Below are positions 52,965 through 61,876 of a stretch of DNA of 64,000 nt, piece after piece. The translations under genes were made by a program, and so were the position numbers. This DNA comes from Nitrospirota bacterium (lineage in GTDB: Bacteria; Nitrospirota; Thermodesulfovibrionia; Thermodesulfovibrionales; UBA1546). Within the stretch, counting starts at the first letter, position 1. Each line of letters opens with the position of its first letter. Below the pieces are notes generated by a model. The model saw only the letters and a list, made by a program, of their open reading frames with translations. It did no database searches and was not told the origin of the DNA. The DNA lies in the NCBI GenBank assembly GCA_016195565.1, contig JACPZK010000031.1:62001-126000 (forward strand), read 5' to 3'.

Positions 52965-53489
52965 ATGTTGATTGTTGAGATATTGCGCAAGCTGAAGAAA
53001 CAGGTGATTCTATTTATTTTAGGGGCAATAAAGTATTTGCCCTTTTATACAATCATGAAAATTAGAAATATTTGTTATAGAGGCATTTTGAAGAAAATGG
53101 GAAAAGACACCAACATTTGCGATGCAGTTACGATAACTAATCCCTCAAGAATCTCTATAGGTAAAAAATGTTCTATACATGAATATTCTTACTTTGCGGG
53201 CGAGGGAGAAATTATTATCGGAGATTATGTTGCAATCGCAAATAACTGCACTATTATTTCAGAAAGCCATAATTTTAGCGATAAAAATATCCCGATTAAG
53301 ATGCAGGGGCTGTCTCCCCAGCCTGTCACAATAGGAAACGATGTGTGGATCGGCTCCAAGGTTACCATATTGGGCAATGTCAAAATCGGGAATGGCGCTA
53401 TAATCGGCGCCGGTTCGGTTGTTACCAAAGACATCCCTGAATATGCTATCGCAGTTGGTGTGCCTTGTGAAGTAATACGATACAGGTAA
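52965..53489 (+). CDS. Hexapeptide-repeat O-acetyltransferase (WcaF/maltose-acetyltransferase-like)
   Basis: This 174-residue left-handed beta-helix protein has IGDYVAIANNCTIISESHNF with a catalytic-type His, and VWIGSKVTILGNVKIG ending VTKDIPEYAIAVGVPCEVI. A hydrophobic, basic N-terminus (VILFILGAIKYLPFYTIM) could sit at the membrane. It probably acetylates a glycan hydroxyl with acetyl-CoA. It lies 6 nt after the methyltransferase. Confidence 0.9.
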   Translation: MLIVEILRKLKKQVILFILGAIKYLPFYTIMKIRNICYRGILKKMGKDTNICDAVTITNPSRISIGKKCSIHEYSYFAGEGEIIIGDYVAIANNCTIISESHNFSDKNIPIKMQGLSPQPVTIGNDVWIGSKVTILGNVKIGNGAIIGAGSVVTKDIPEYAIAVGVPCEVIRYR

Positions 53490-53568
53490 GTTAATTAACG
53501 AGCGGCCGTTGCTAAAATTTTATAGCAAATCGAAAAGCGGTAAAAATGTATCATAAAAGGAGATTGAG

Positions 53569-55033
53569 ATGAAAATAACACTAATCTGTCCTTATAAATA
53601 TCCTTACGCATTTGGAATTAGAACACTTTCTGCGTTATTAAAAGAAAAGGGATATCAAGTAAATCTATTGTTCCTTCCTATCGATCATTGGGAAAAATAC
53701 AACAAAAAAATAGTTGATCAGGTTGCTGAAATTGCCGGGGATTCTTCAGTTATCGGCATTACTTTGATGTCGATGTTTATTAATACGGTTGCATCATTAA
53801 CAGAATCCTTAAAAAACCGATGCAATATTCCTATAGTTTGGGGAGGTGCACATCCTACGGTTGCTCCAAACGAAAGTCTTAAATTTGCTGATATGATATG
53901 CATCAGTGAGGGGGAAACCTCATTTGTAACCCTGCTGGAGAAAATTAAAAAAGGCGAAGATATTGCTAATATCGCAGGGATTTGGTCGAAACGAAATAAT
54001 AGTATATTTTCAACCCCTCCAAGCCCTCTTGTTAGAGATTTAGATCAGCTTCCTTTTCAGGATTTTGACTGCAAATCTCATTATTTACTTGTAGGCGACG
54101 ATATATTAAAGATGAATGATGAAATTGCACGAAACTTTCTTGGAACCACTTATCTCACTATAGCTTCAAGGGGATGTCCTCATGCTTGCGCATACTGCAT
54201 TAATTACAGGTTGAACGAATTGCATAAAGGCGACCGGAGGATTCGGAAGAGAAGTCTTGATAATCTATATAAAGAATTGGTAGAGATAAAGAAGAAAACC
54301 CCTTTTATTAATAACATATGGATTGATGATGATATGTTTTTCGTTTCCTACTCAACAGAGGAAATAAGAGATTTCTGCGGAAAATACAAAGAGAATATCA
54401 GTATGCCTTTAAGCATATCAGGAGCAACGGCGAAATCTTTAACAAAAGAAAAGCTTGAAATTTTAGTTGATGCAGGATTGAGTGCGACAAGGATTGGCAT
54501 TCAGTCCGGAAGCGCCCGAACTCTGGCAATGTATAAAAGAGTGCAAAATAATGATGAAATTATAAGAGCTGCAAAACTTGCCAATCAGTACAAAAAGAGC
54601 TTGCGCGTTACTTATGATATCATAGTTGACAATCCGTGGGAATTAGAGGAGGATTTGATTACCACTCTAAAGTTCTTGTCAAGATTACCATGGCCCCGTT
54701 CTATTTCTGTACGCTCATTAATCTTTATTCCCGGGCACATTAGTATACGAAATGGCAAAAAAAGAAGGTATGCTTGTCAATGATAGCGAGTATTGGTCTA
54801 ATAAGACGACTAAGGTCTCAAGAACTTATCTTAATAGAATTTTCCTTTTATTTGACACAAAAATTAGATATATGCCCCGGCTATATCCGTGGATGATAAA
54901 TGTAATTACAAATAAGATAGTAAGACAAACCGGCATAGGGCATATAATGCTTATTCTTTTGGAATTAAGATTGAAATGTTATAGTTTAGGTCATTCTATA
55001 TATAGGAAAATATTGTCGGTTATAAGAAAATAG
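53569..55033 (+). pseudogene. B12-binding-type radical SAM gene 6, frameshifted near 54736
   Basis: The first frame (53569-54783) carries a full B12-like N-terminus and SRGCPHACAYC with Cys203, Cys207 and Cys210. It then ends FIPGHISIRNGKKRR instead of the family strand. Dropping one C at about 54736 restores IPGTLVYEMAKKEGMLVND and continues to 55033, giving about 487 residues, like its paralogues (462-495). The single-base insertion is either real decay or a sequencing or assembly error. Without the fix the protein loses the end of the barrel. AAAGGAG precedes the ATG. Confidence 0.85.
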
Positions 55034-55084
55034 TTATATCTATTCCATAAAAAACATTCATCACAGGCTTATGCAGTCAAGATA

Positions 55085-55540
55085 ATGATAGCAGACCGGA
55101 TTGAAAATAAGTGGATTTATTTTAATGAGGGAACGAGACTTTATGAAGGTTTCAGATTTATAACTGAAGTGTTTAATCAGGATACTCCCGATGGTAAGTA
55201 TGAAATAAATGGCAGCGAAATATATGCGATGGTGCAAAGTTACACGACAGACTTGCCGGAAAATAAAAAACTGGAAAGCCACAGGCGATACATTGATATA
55301 CAATATATTGTTTCAGGCAAGGAGGCGATCGGATGGCTGCCAACAGAGGGACTGAAGGTAATGACTCCTTACTCAGAGGAGAATGATGTAATCTTTTATC
55401 ATAGCGCCGAAGGCATGTCCCAGCTTGTCTTGACGCCAGGCATGTTTGCCGTGTTTTATCCGTCCGATGCGCACAGGCCCGGATGTTTTTTAGATAAGGC
55501 GGAGCAGGTGCGGAAAATTGTTGTCAAGGTTAAAATATAA
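55085..55540 (+). CDS. YhcH/YjgK/YiaL-family (DUF386) protein
   Basis: This 151-residue cupin-like protein has ESHRRYIDIQYIVSGKEAIGW and VFYPSDAHRPGC, with His, Glu and His residues typical of the metal site. E. coli YhcH (NanQ) is an anomerase for N-acetylneuraminate. In this biosynthetic locus the protein could favour the right anomer of a nonulosonic acid for CMP transfer or for the next enzyme, which is inference. The family is otherwise found in sugar catabolism. Confidence 0.88.
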   Translation: MIADRIENKWIYFNEGTRLYEGFRFITEVFNQDTPDGKYEINGSEIYAMVQSYTTDLPENKKLESHRRYIDIQYIVSGKEAIGWLPTEGLKVMTPYSEENDVIFYHSAEGMSQLVLTPGMFAVFYPSDAHRPGCFLDKAEQVRKIVVKVKI

Positions 55541-55544
55541 TTCA

Positions 55545-56768
55545 ATGTCAAATATTTTTGATAAGAAAAAATTAAACATCCTTGTTATCGGTACCGGCAT
55601 GTATGTATGCGGAAGAGGCACAGACAGCTACGGAACGATACTGCCGGCGATATACGAATGGAAAAAATCAGGGTTTAAAGGCGATGTATATATTGCAGGG
55701 ACACGACCGGACGGCGTACATGCTGTAAGAGAAAAAGCAGCAGCACTGGATAAACTATATGGCTTTGCCGTAAATATCAATTATTATCCTCAGAATAAAG
55801 CGAACGACCCCGAAGCATATAAGAAAGCGATAAATGATATTCCCAAGCCGGCCTGTGCCATTGTTGCCGTGCCGGATGATTTGCACAGGACTGTTGCAGG
55901 CCATGCTGTTGAAAACGGATTGCATACGCTTGTGGTAAAACCCATTGCTCCAACCCTGAAAGAAACATTAGAACTCATTGAACTTCAAGAAAGGCATAAT
56001 GTTTACTGCTCAGTAGAGTTTCATAAACGTTTTGACCGCTCAAATCTTAGATTAAAAGATGCCATTTCAAGCGGCAAAATAGGGGAACCGCTGTATTTTA
56101 TTGTTGAATACAGCCAGAGAAAAAGTATCCCGACAGAAAAATTCAAAAAATGGGTTGAAACAACTAATATATTCCAGTATCTCGGCATTCACTATGCGGA
56201 TATTATCTACTGGGCAACAGGGGCTGTGCCTTTAAGGGTCATGGCTGCAGGGCAGAAGAATTTTCTTGTTTCTCGCGGGATAGACGTGTATGACGCGATT
56301 CAGGCCGTTGTTGAATGGAAGGCGGCGTCCGGCAATATTTTTACCTCTTCTTTTTTCACCAACTGGATTGATCCTGAAAACACCTCCGCGATGTCAGACC
56401 AGAGGATAAAGGTAATCGGCACAAAAGGGCGATACGAGGCTGACCAGAAAAATCGCGGGATACGAATAGTCACGGATGATAATGGAATAGAAGAGCCCAA
56501 TCCTGATTTTTGTTCCATGTATGGAACTGCCGCAGGCGACATGTCATTTCGCGGGTATGGAATTGAAAGTGTGCTTCAATTCCTCGCTGATGTATGCGGT
56601 ATTGAGTCAGGGACATTGAACATTGCGGGACTTGAAGGCAGAAGGCCGACTTTCAAAGACTCCATTATCCCGACGGCAATTATTGAAGCTGTAAATAAGA
56701 GTCTTGCCGAAAACGGCAAGTGGATAAATGTAAAATCTAATCATGGCAAATCTATAACTCTGGAATAG
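55545..56768 (+). CDS. Gfo/Idh/MocA-family oxidoreductase B
   Basis: I choose ATG 55545, 4 nt after the YhcH stop, over an upstream in-frame ATG at 55518 inside that gene. The 407-residue protein has KLNILVIGTGMYVCGRG, an unusual NAD loop, then TLVVKPIAPTLKETLELI with the KP lysine and EFHKRFDRSN in the substrate region. It may oxidise a sugar or sugar acid. An Ldh-family dehydrogenase and a CMP transferase follow. Confidence 0.85.
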   Translation: MSNIFDKKKLNILVIGTGMYVCGRGTDSYGTILPAIYEWKKSGFKGDVYIAGTRPDGVHAVREKAAALDKLYGFAVNINYYPQNKANDPEAYKKAINDIPKPACAIVAVPDDLHRTVAGHAVENGLHTLVVKPIAPTLKETLELIELQERHNVYCSVEFHKRFDRSNLRLKDAISSGKIGEPLYFIVEYSQRKSIPTEKFKKWVETTNIFQYLGIHYADIIYWATGAVPLRVMAAGQKNFLVSRGIDVYDAIQAVVEWKAASGNIFTSSFFTNWIDPENTSAMSDQRIKVIGTKGRYEADQKNRGIRIVTDDNGIEEPNPDFCSMYGTAAGDMSFRGYGIESVLQFLADVCGIESGTLNIAGLEGRRPTFKDSIIPTAIIEAVNKSLAENGKWINVKSNHGKSITLE

Positions 56769-56782
56769 GGAGGAGAACCAAA

Positions 56783-57835
56783 TTGGCGGACAGCACTAAA
56801 AGATTCGGCGCGGATAAAATAAGCGGATTTTTAGAATCGGCATTAAAGGCTGTAAAGGTAAGGGATGATGTGATTAAGCATGTGGCGGGAGGGCTGCTGA
56901 ACGCTTCCATAAGGGGAGTTGATTCTCACGGAATAAGATTGCTGCCGCATTATGTTGCTTCGGTTGAAGGAGGCAGGATAAATCCCGACCCCCAGTACAG
57001 GTTTGAAAGCACCGCATCTGCTACAGGAACTTTCGATGCAGACCATACCTTCGGACATGCGGCGGGCATCGAGGCCATGCATAAGGCTATGGATATGGCA
57101 AACAGAGCGGGGGCGGGTGTCGTAAGCGTATATAATTCAACCCATTGCGGGACATCCGCCTTCTTTGCCCTCGAAGCGGCAAAGAAGGACTTTATCGGCT
57201 TGGCTTTTACACATGCAAATTCGTTGTTAAATACTCCTAATACGACGCGTCCTTTTTTCGGGCTTAATCCCATAGCGATGGCCGTGCCATGCGAAGGAGC
57301 GGAGCCTTTCTGTTATGATTCGGCTCCGTCGGTTATAACATGGAACAAACTTTTACAGCTGAGGCAGGAAAATATAGATGCTCCGCTGTTGAGCGGCGCT
57401 GATGATAAAGGAATCCCAACGAGCGATCCCCATAAAATAACTCAACTGCTTCCTATAGGAGGCTATAAAGGATTCGGCCTCGCAATGATTGTTGATATAC
57501 TGTGCGGTTTGCTTACAGGAATGCCTGTGGGCAGGGATATCTCAGACATGTATAAGACGCCGCTTTCCCAGAAGCGCTATCTCGGACAGCTCTATATGGC
57601 TATTAAGATTGGTGCGTTTCAGCCTCTTGATGTATTCAAGAAGAGAATGCAGAAACTTATGGACGATGTCCGCAACGAACCAAGAACTGACAGTAATAAT
57701 GCAATCATGGTTTCGGGCGACCCTGAAAAGAAGGCTGCTGCAGAACGCCTGAGAAACGGGATACCGGTGAAAGAACATGACCTAAATGCCTTTAAGGCGT
57801 TGGCTGACAAGCATGGGATTAAATTTTTTGAATAA
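56783..57835 (+). CDS. Ldh/MDH-type (malate/L-lactate/ureidoglycolate) dehydrogenase
   Basis: This 350-residue NAD(P) oxidoreductase starts at TTG 56783, with AGGGAGGAG about 7 nt upstream. GVDSHGIRLLPHYV holds the conserved His of the family, and NSTHCGTSAFFALEAA and LPIGGYKGFGLAMIVDILCG are diagnostic. Members reduce 2-keto acids or oxidise 2-hydroxy acids. Nonulosonic acids are 2-keto acids, so a role in their modification is conceivable; that is inference. Confidence 0.88.
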   Translation: MADSTKRFGADKISGFLESALKAVKVRDDVIKHVAGGLLNASIRGVDSHGIRLLPHYVASVEGGRINPDPQYRFESTASATGTFDADHTFGHAAGIEAMHKAMDMANRAGAGVVSVYNSTHCGTSAFFALEAAKKDFIGLAFTHANSLLNTPNTTRPFFGLNPIAMAVPCEGAEPFCYDSAPSVITWNKLLQLRQENIDAPLLSGADDKGIPTSDPHKITQLLPIGGYKGFGLAMIVDILCGLLTGMPVGRDISDMYKTPLSQKRYLGQLYMAIKIGAFQPLDVFKKRMQKLMDDVRNEPRTDSNNAIMVSGDPEKKAAAERLRNGIPVKEHDLNAFKALADKHGIKFFE

Positions 57836-57843
57836 AAGCGATT

Positions 57844-58596
57844 ATGAACGGGGTGTCAATGAAAGGGAATCTTAATATCATTGCAATGGTGCCTGCGAGA
57901 ATCGGAAGCACGCGCCTTAAGATGAAAAACCTGGCCCTTATAAACGGCAAGCCGCTTATTTCTTATGCCGTAGAGGCGGCAAAGGCATCAGGCGTGTTCA
58001 GCAGAGTAGTTGTGAATTCGGATAATGAAATCTTTGCCGGGATTGCAAAGCGTTACGGCGCTGATTTCTATTTGAGGCCTGCTGAACTCGGTTCTTCCAC
58101 GACCAAGTCGGACAATGTCGTATATGATTTCATGGCAAAACATCCGTCTGATATTGTTGCATGGGTGAATCCGACATCTCCTTTGCAGACAGGCGATGAG
58201 ATACGGAATGTAATAAATTATTTTGTTAAAGAGAATCTTGACACGCTTATAACTGTTAAGAATGAACAGGTTCACTGTATTTTTGAGGGCAGGCCGGTTA
58301 ATTTCAATACTGCCGAAATTTTTGCCCAGACGCAGGATCTAAAACCTGTCCAGCCCTTTGTGTATTCAATCATGATGTGGAGAAACAAAACCTTCATGGA
58401 TACGTTTGACAGGCAGGGATATGCCTTGTTCTGTGGAAAGATTGGGTATTATCCTGTCAGCAAAGAAACCGCAATCATCATCAAAACCAAAGAGGATATC
58501 ATGCTTGCCGACTATGTAATGCGGACAAAATCATCGGCGGGAGAATATGAAGTTAAATATGACGATATTATCAAGAAATCGGGAGACAGGAAATAA
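57844..58596 (+). CDS. CMP-nonulosonate cytidylyltransferase 2
   Basis: This 250-residue protein (start ATG 57844, or ATG 57859 within GGGGTGTCA context) has IAMVPARIGSTRLKMKNLAL, VNSDNEIFAGIAKRYGADF and VNPTSPLQTGDEIR, typical of NeuA-like enzymes. MKNL/STRLK in place of the usual SKGxPxKN loop marks it as a divergent subgroup. It follows two oxidoreductases, suggesting activation of their product. Confidence 0.87.
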   Translation: MNGVSMKGNLNIIAMVPARIGSTRLKMKNLALINGKPLISYAVEAAKASGVFSRVVVNSDNEIFAGIAKRYGADFYLRPAELGSSTTKSDNVVYDFMAKHPSDIVAWVNPTSPLQTGDEIRNVINYFVKENLDTLITVKNEQVHCIFEGRPVNFNTAEIFAQTQDLKPVQPFVYSIMMWRNKTFMDTFDRQGYALFCGKIGYYPVSKETAIIIKTKEDIMLADYVMRTKSSAGEYEVKYDDIIKKSGDRK

Positions 58597-58598
58597 AA

Positions 58599-59933
58599 AT
58601 GGTTTCAATTATCATCAGGACTAAGAATGAAGAAAGGTGGATAGTTCCGTGCCTCAGGTCTGTTTTCAAGCAGAGTTATAAGGATTTTGAGGTTATACTC
58701 GTGGATAATGAGAGCACTGACAATACAGTGGAAAAGGCATCACAGTTTGAGATAACAAAGGTGGTAAGATGTAAAGATTACAGCCCCGGTTTAGCCCTTA
58801 ATATGGGGATTCGCGAGTCAAGGGGCGAGTATATAGTCTGTCTTTCAGGGCATTGTATACCTGTTGATGACAAATGGCTCTACAGCTTATTAAGAAACTT
58901 TGAAGATAAAAATGTTGCCGGTGTTTATGGCAGGCAGGAACCGATGTCTTTTACCTCTGATTTTGACAAGAGAGACCTTTCAATCATCTTCGGGCTTGAT
59001 AAAAAGGTGCAGACATTGGACAGCTTCTTCCATAATGCCAACAGCATGATAAGGAGAGACCTTTGGGAAGAAGTCCCATTTAATGAAACTATTACCAACA
59101 TTGAGGACAGGATATGGGCACAGCGTATGCTTCATAAAGGATACAAGATTATTTATGAGCCCGAAGCAAGTGTCTATCACTATCACGGTGTCCATCAGAA
59201 TGGCGATATGGAACGGTGCAGGAATGTAGTAAGAATTTTAGAGAGCATGGAAAGCCGCGCTGCAAGACATCTGGATATAGAGAACCTTAATGTCGTAGCG
59301 ATAATTCCTGTGCGCGGGACCGTAAAGCATCTTAAGCAGAAGCCGCTTATAGGCTATACAATAGAGAAGGCACTGCAGTCTAAATACATCAAGAAGACCA
59401 TTGTTTCTACCGATAGTTCTGAATTAGCCGTATTAGCCCAAGGCATGGGAGCAGAGGTTCCTTTTCTCAGGGATTCGTCTCTTTCTGAGGATTATGTTGA
59501 TGTAGAAAGGGTTCTTCAGCACTCGCTCGATAAGATGGAGTCTTTAAAGATATTTCCAGATATAATGGTTTCTCTTGAGATAACTTTTCCCTTCCGGCCT
59601 CCTAACCTTATTGATAATATGATTGAGCAGTTAATTAAAAACGGTTTGGACAGCATAGTAGCTGCAAGGCGCGAGAATAAGTCCATATGGAAGGAGAGAG
59701 AAGGCAGGATTGAACAAATAGAGGAAGGACTGACCCCGAGACAATTCAAGGACTCTACATATATAGGATTAAGAGGATTGTGCTGTGTTACACACCCCGA
59801 GTTTCTTAGAGAGGGGTCCTTATTCGGTGAAAAAGTGGGCATATACGAAATAGATAACCCTTACTCTCCGATAGAAGTGCGGGAAGATAAGGATTTCAAA
59901 ATGGCAGAAAAGCTGATTGGTTCCTGGGGTTGA
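58599..59933 (+). CDS. Fusion of GT2 glycosyltransferase and CMP-nonulosonate synthetase domain
   Basis: Residues 1 to about 225 are a GT2 enzyme (SIIIRTKNEERWIVPCL, VDNESTDNTV, SGHCIPVDDKW, NIEDRIWAQRM). Residues about 229-444 are a CMP-sugar synthetase (VVAIIPVRGTVKHLKQKPL, TDSSELAVLAQGMGAEVP, ITFPFRPPNL). The two activities in one chain could make and use an activated nonulosonate on the spot. GT2 members use other donors, so the synthetase may feed a different enzyme. It lies 2 nt after the second cytidylyltransferase. Confidence 0.87.
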   Translation: MVSIIIRTKNEERWIVPCLRSVFKQSYKDFEVILVDNESTDNTVEKASQFEITKVVRCKDYSPGLALNMGIRESRGEYIVCLSGHCIPVDDKWLYSLLRNFEDKNVAGVYGRQEPMSFTSDFDKRDLSIIFGLDKKVQTLDSFFHNANSMIRRDLWEEVPFNETITNIEDRIWAQRMLHKGYKIIYEPEASVYHYHGVHQNGDMERCRNVVRILESMESRAARHLDIENLNVVAIIPVRGTVKHLKQKPLIGYTIEKALQSKYIKKTIVSTDSSELAVLAQGMGAEVPFLRDSSLSEDYVDVERVLQHSLDKMESLKIFPDIMVSLEITFPFRPPNLIDNMIEQLIKNGLDSIVAARRENKSIWKEREGRIEQIEEGLTPRQFKDSTYIGLRGLCCVTHPEFLREGSLFGEKVGIYEIDNPYSPIEVREDKDFKMAEKLIGSWG

Positions 59934-59952
59934 ACCAGCAAAAAGGTAAAGC

Positions 59953-61854
59953 GTGGGTAAGACATTAATCATATTTGAATTTAAGGACGAAATCGAATCA
60001 TTTATTGCACAGAGATCGCTGGATGAGCTGAGAACTGATAACATTATTGTTCTTGCCATTCAGCCCGAGGCTCAGGTTTATCTGAAACATCTTAATATTT
60101 CATTTTTTAATACGAATGACTTGTTCGGCAAAGAGGGCCATGAACAAGCTCTGCCGAGAACAGAAGATATTTACAAATTTTGCGAGGCATTATTTCATAT
60201 AGAGGACGAAATTGGAATAAAGAAAGGTTATGCCGTCTCTTTCCTGTTATATGTCAGGAACTATGTTCAATATATTCTTTGGTTAATTACTGTTATTGAC
60301 ATGACATATTGCAAATGGAATATCAAAGGAATTATTGCATGCCGCAGAGATAATAGGCACATAGCGAGTCCTATGATGGCGGTTAATGAAGGCTGCGCCG
60401 CGGATATTGCGGAACTGGTCGCTGAAAAATATGGGATCGGCTTTAATTTATTTCAAGGAAAGGCATCCGCTCATTACTTATTTTTGGGAAAAATAAAAAA
60501 ATACCTTGTTAATCTTGCCAAGTTCATCATATTTCATTTGGCCGTAAATTTAATGAAAGGAAGAACAAAAAGAAATAAAACTGTTTTGGCAACTTCCATG
60601 GGTTACAATCTTGGAAGGGTGCTAAGACAATTTAAAGATAAATGGAATGATTGCAAAATAATTTATTTGAGTAATAAAAATACCCCTTTTCTAAAAAAAA
60701 TATTCTCCTTTGGTAGCAGTGACGGATATCTCCCCCTGCCTGATTTTTTCTACAGAAAGGGGCGTAGTCTGTTTTTAGAAAAGTTAACAGCGGTAACATC
60801 AAGCATTGAAAACGCTGAGGGCTCTGATACGGTCTTTGAGTTTAAGGGGATTTGCTTCAAGAAAATAATTTTCCGAAGGATTAAAAAGGATATTCTGCCG
60901 TACCTCTGTGAAGTTTATGTGCAGAGCATATATATCAATAAGGCAATGGACTGCCTTGCGCCGGATATGGTTATTTCACAGATGGGGAGGGATATTTATT
61001 ATAACTTGGGAGAACTTGCCTCTCTGAATAATATTCCCTCTCTTTTGATAACGCATGGCTCGCATGTGCCTCCCAAAAATGAATTTGAAATGATGGGCTG
61101 GAAAGAACATAGTCTTGGCCTTATGGACACTCATTATGGATATATTGCCGTGCAGTCTCCGTGGGCTATGGAATATCTCAAGAAAATACCAACGGATAGC
61201 ATACAAATTATTACCGGCCCTCTCCTTTTTTCAAGAGTAAATGGAAGTAAAAAAAGCAAACAATTAATACAGAAGCTTGTTCCAAATGCCGGCAACAAAA
61301 TCATATTGCTTCACGCCGACACGCCGCGGCAAAGAATCGATTTCAGGTTCTATGTTTATCAGACCGTGGATGAATATATCAGTAGTCTTAATTCTCTGAT
61401 TAGTTCTATTAAACGGATAAAGGATTTATATTTAATTATACGTTTTAGACCTAAACCTTATTTATCTGAAGAGGATCTTAAAAGTTTGCTCATAGAAGGC
61501 GACTGTTACAGTATTCATACGGAAGGAACTTTCGACGAGTATCTTTCGATTGCGGATATGTTGATAAGTTATTCATCCACAACAATAGAGGAAGCATTAC
61601 AGAATAAAGTCCCGGTGCTTTTATATGATAGGCAGGGTAAGTATTGTCATATACCGTGCCAAACGATTGAGCCTTCCACAAGACCTGAGATTAGTTCATG
61701 TTATTATGTTAACTCGGAGGATAATCTGCAGCGGGCATTCGCTTGGCTTGTCGAAAATCATTTTTCAAAAGGAATTCCTGATTCAATATGGACAAGACAT
61801 TTATTCCAGGAAGATGAAAAAGTGGATTTAGCGGCATATTTTATCAATAAGTGA
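59953..61854 (+). CDS. Large glycan-locus protein with GT-B-like C-terminus 2
   Basis: I do not recognise this 633-residue protein as a named family. It has a GTG start. The C-terminus contains SIADMLISYSSTTIEEALQN and VPVLLYDRQGK (about residues 532-563), like capsule, CDP-glycerol or sialyl-type GT-B donor sites, and it shares that pattern with the protein at 34880-36742. A hydrophobic stretch near residue 110 (YVQYILWLITVIDM) is too short for a clear membrane span. It sits between CMP-sugar synthetases, so a nonulosonate transferase is a reasonable guess. Confidence 0.7.
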   Translation: MGKTLIIFEFKDEIESFIAQRSLDELRTDNIIVLAIQPEAQVYLKHLNISFFNTNDLFGKEGHEQALPRTEDIYKFCEALFHIEDEIGIKKGYAVSFLLYVRNYVQYILWLITVIDMTYCKWNIKGIIACRRDNRHIASPMMAVNEGCAADIAELVAEKYGIGFNLFQGKASAHYLFLGKIKKYLVNLAKFIIFHLAVNLMKGRTKRNKTVLATSMGYNLGRVLRQFKDKWNDCKIIYLSNKNTPFLKKIFSFGSSDGYLPLPDFFYRKGRSLFLEKLTAVTSSIENAEGSDTVFEFKGICFKKIIFRRIKKDILPYLCEVYVQSIYINKAMDCLAPDMVISQMGRDIYYNLGELASLNNIPSLLITHGSHVPPKNEFEMMGWKEHSLGLMDTHYGYIAVQSPWAMEYLKKIPTDSIQIITGPLLFSRVNGSKKSKQLIQKLVPNAGNKIILLHADTPRQRIDFRFYVYQTVDEYISSLNSLISSIKRIKDLYLIIRFRPKPYLSEEDLKSLLIEGDCYSIHTEGTFDEYLSIADMLISYSSTTIEEALQNKVPVLLYDRQGKYCHIPCQTIEPSTRPEISSCYYVNSEDNLQRAFAWLVENHFSKGIPDSIWTRHLFQEDEKVDLAAYFINK

Positions 61855-61876
61855 ACCTGCAAGGAGGAGATACGGC

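Noticed and set aside
53509-53528. TTGCTA...TAGCAA hairpin after the acetyltransferase gene as a terminator.
   Set aside because: Six-bp AT-rich stem with no T-run; too weak to call.
54752-55033. A separate small gene of 93 residues starting MAKKEGMLVND.
   Set aside because: It is the out-of-frame continuation of the radical SAM gene; treated as part of the frameshifted gene.
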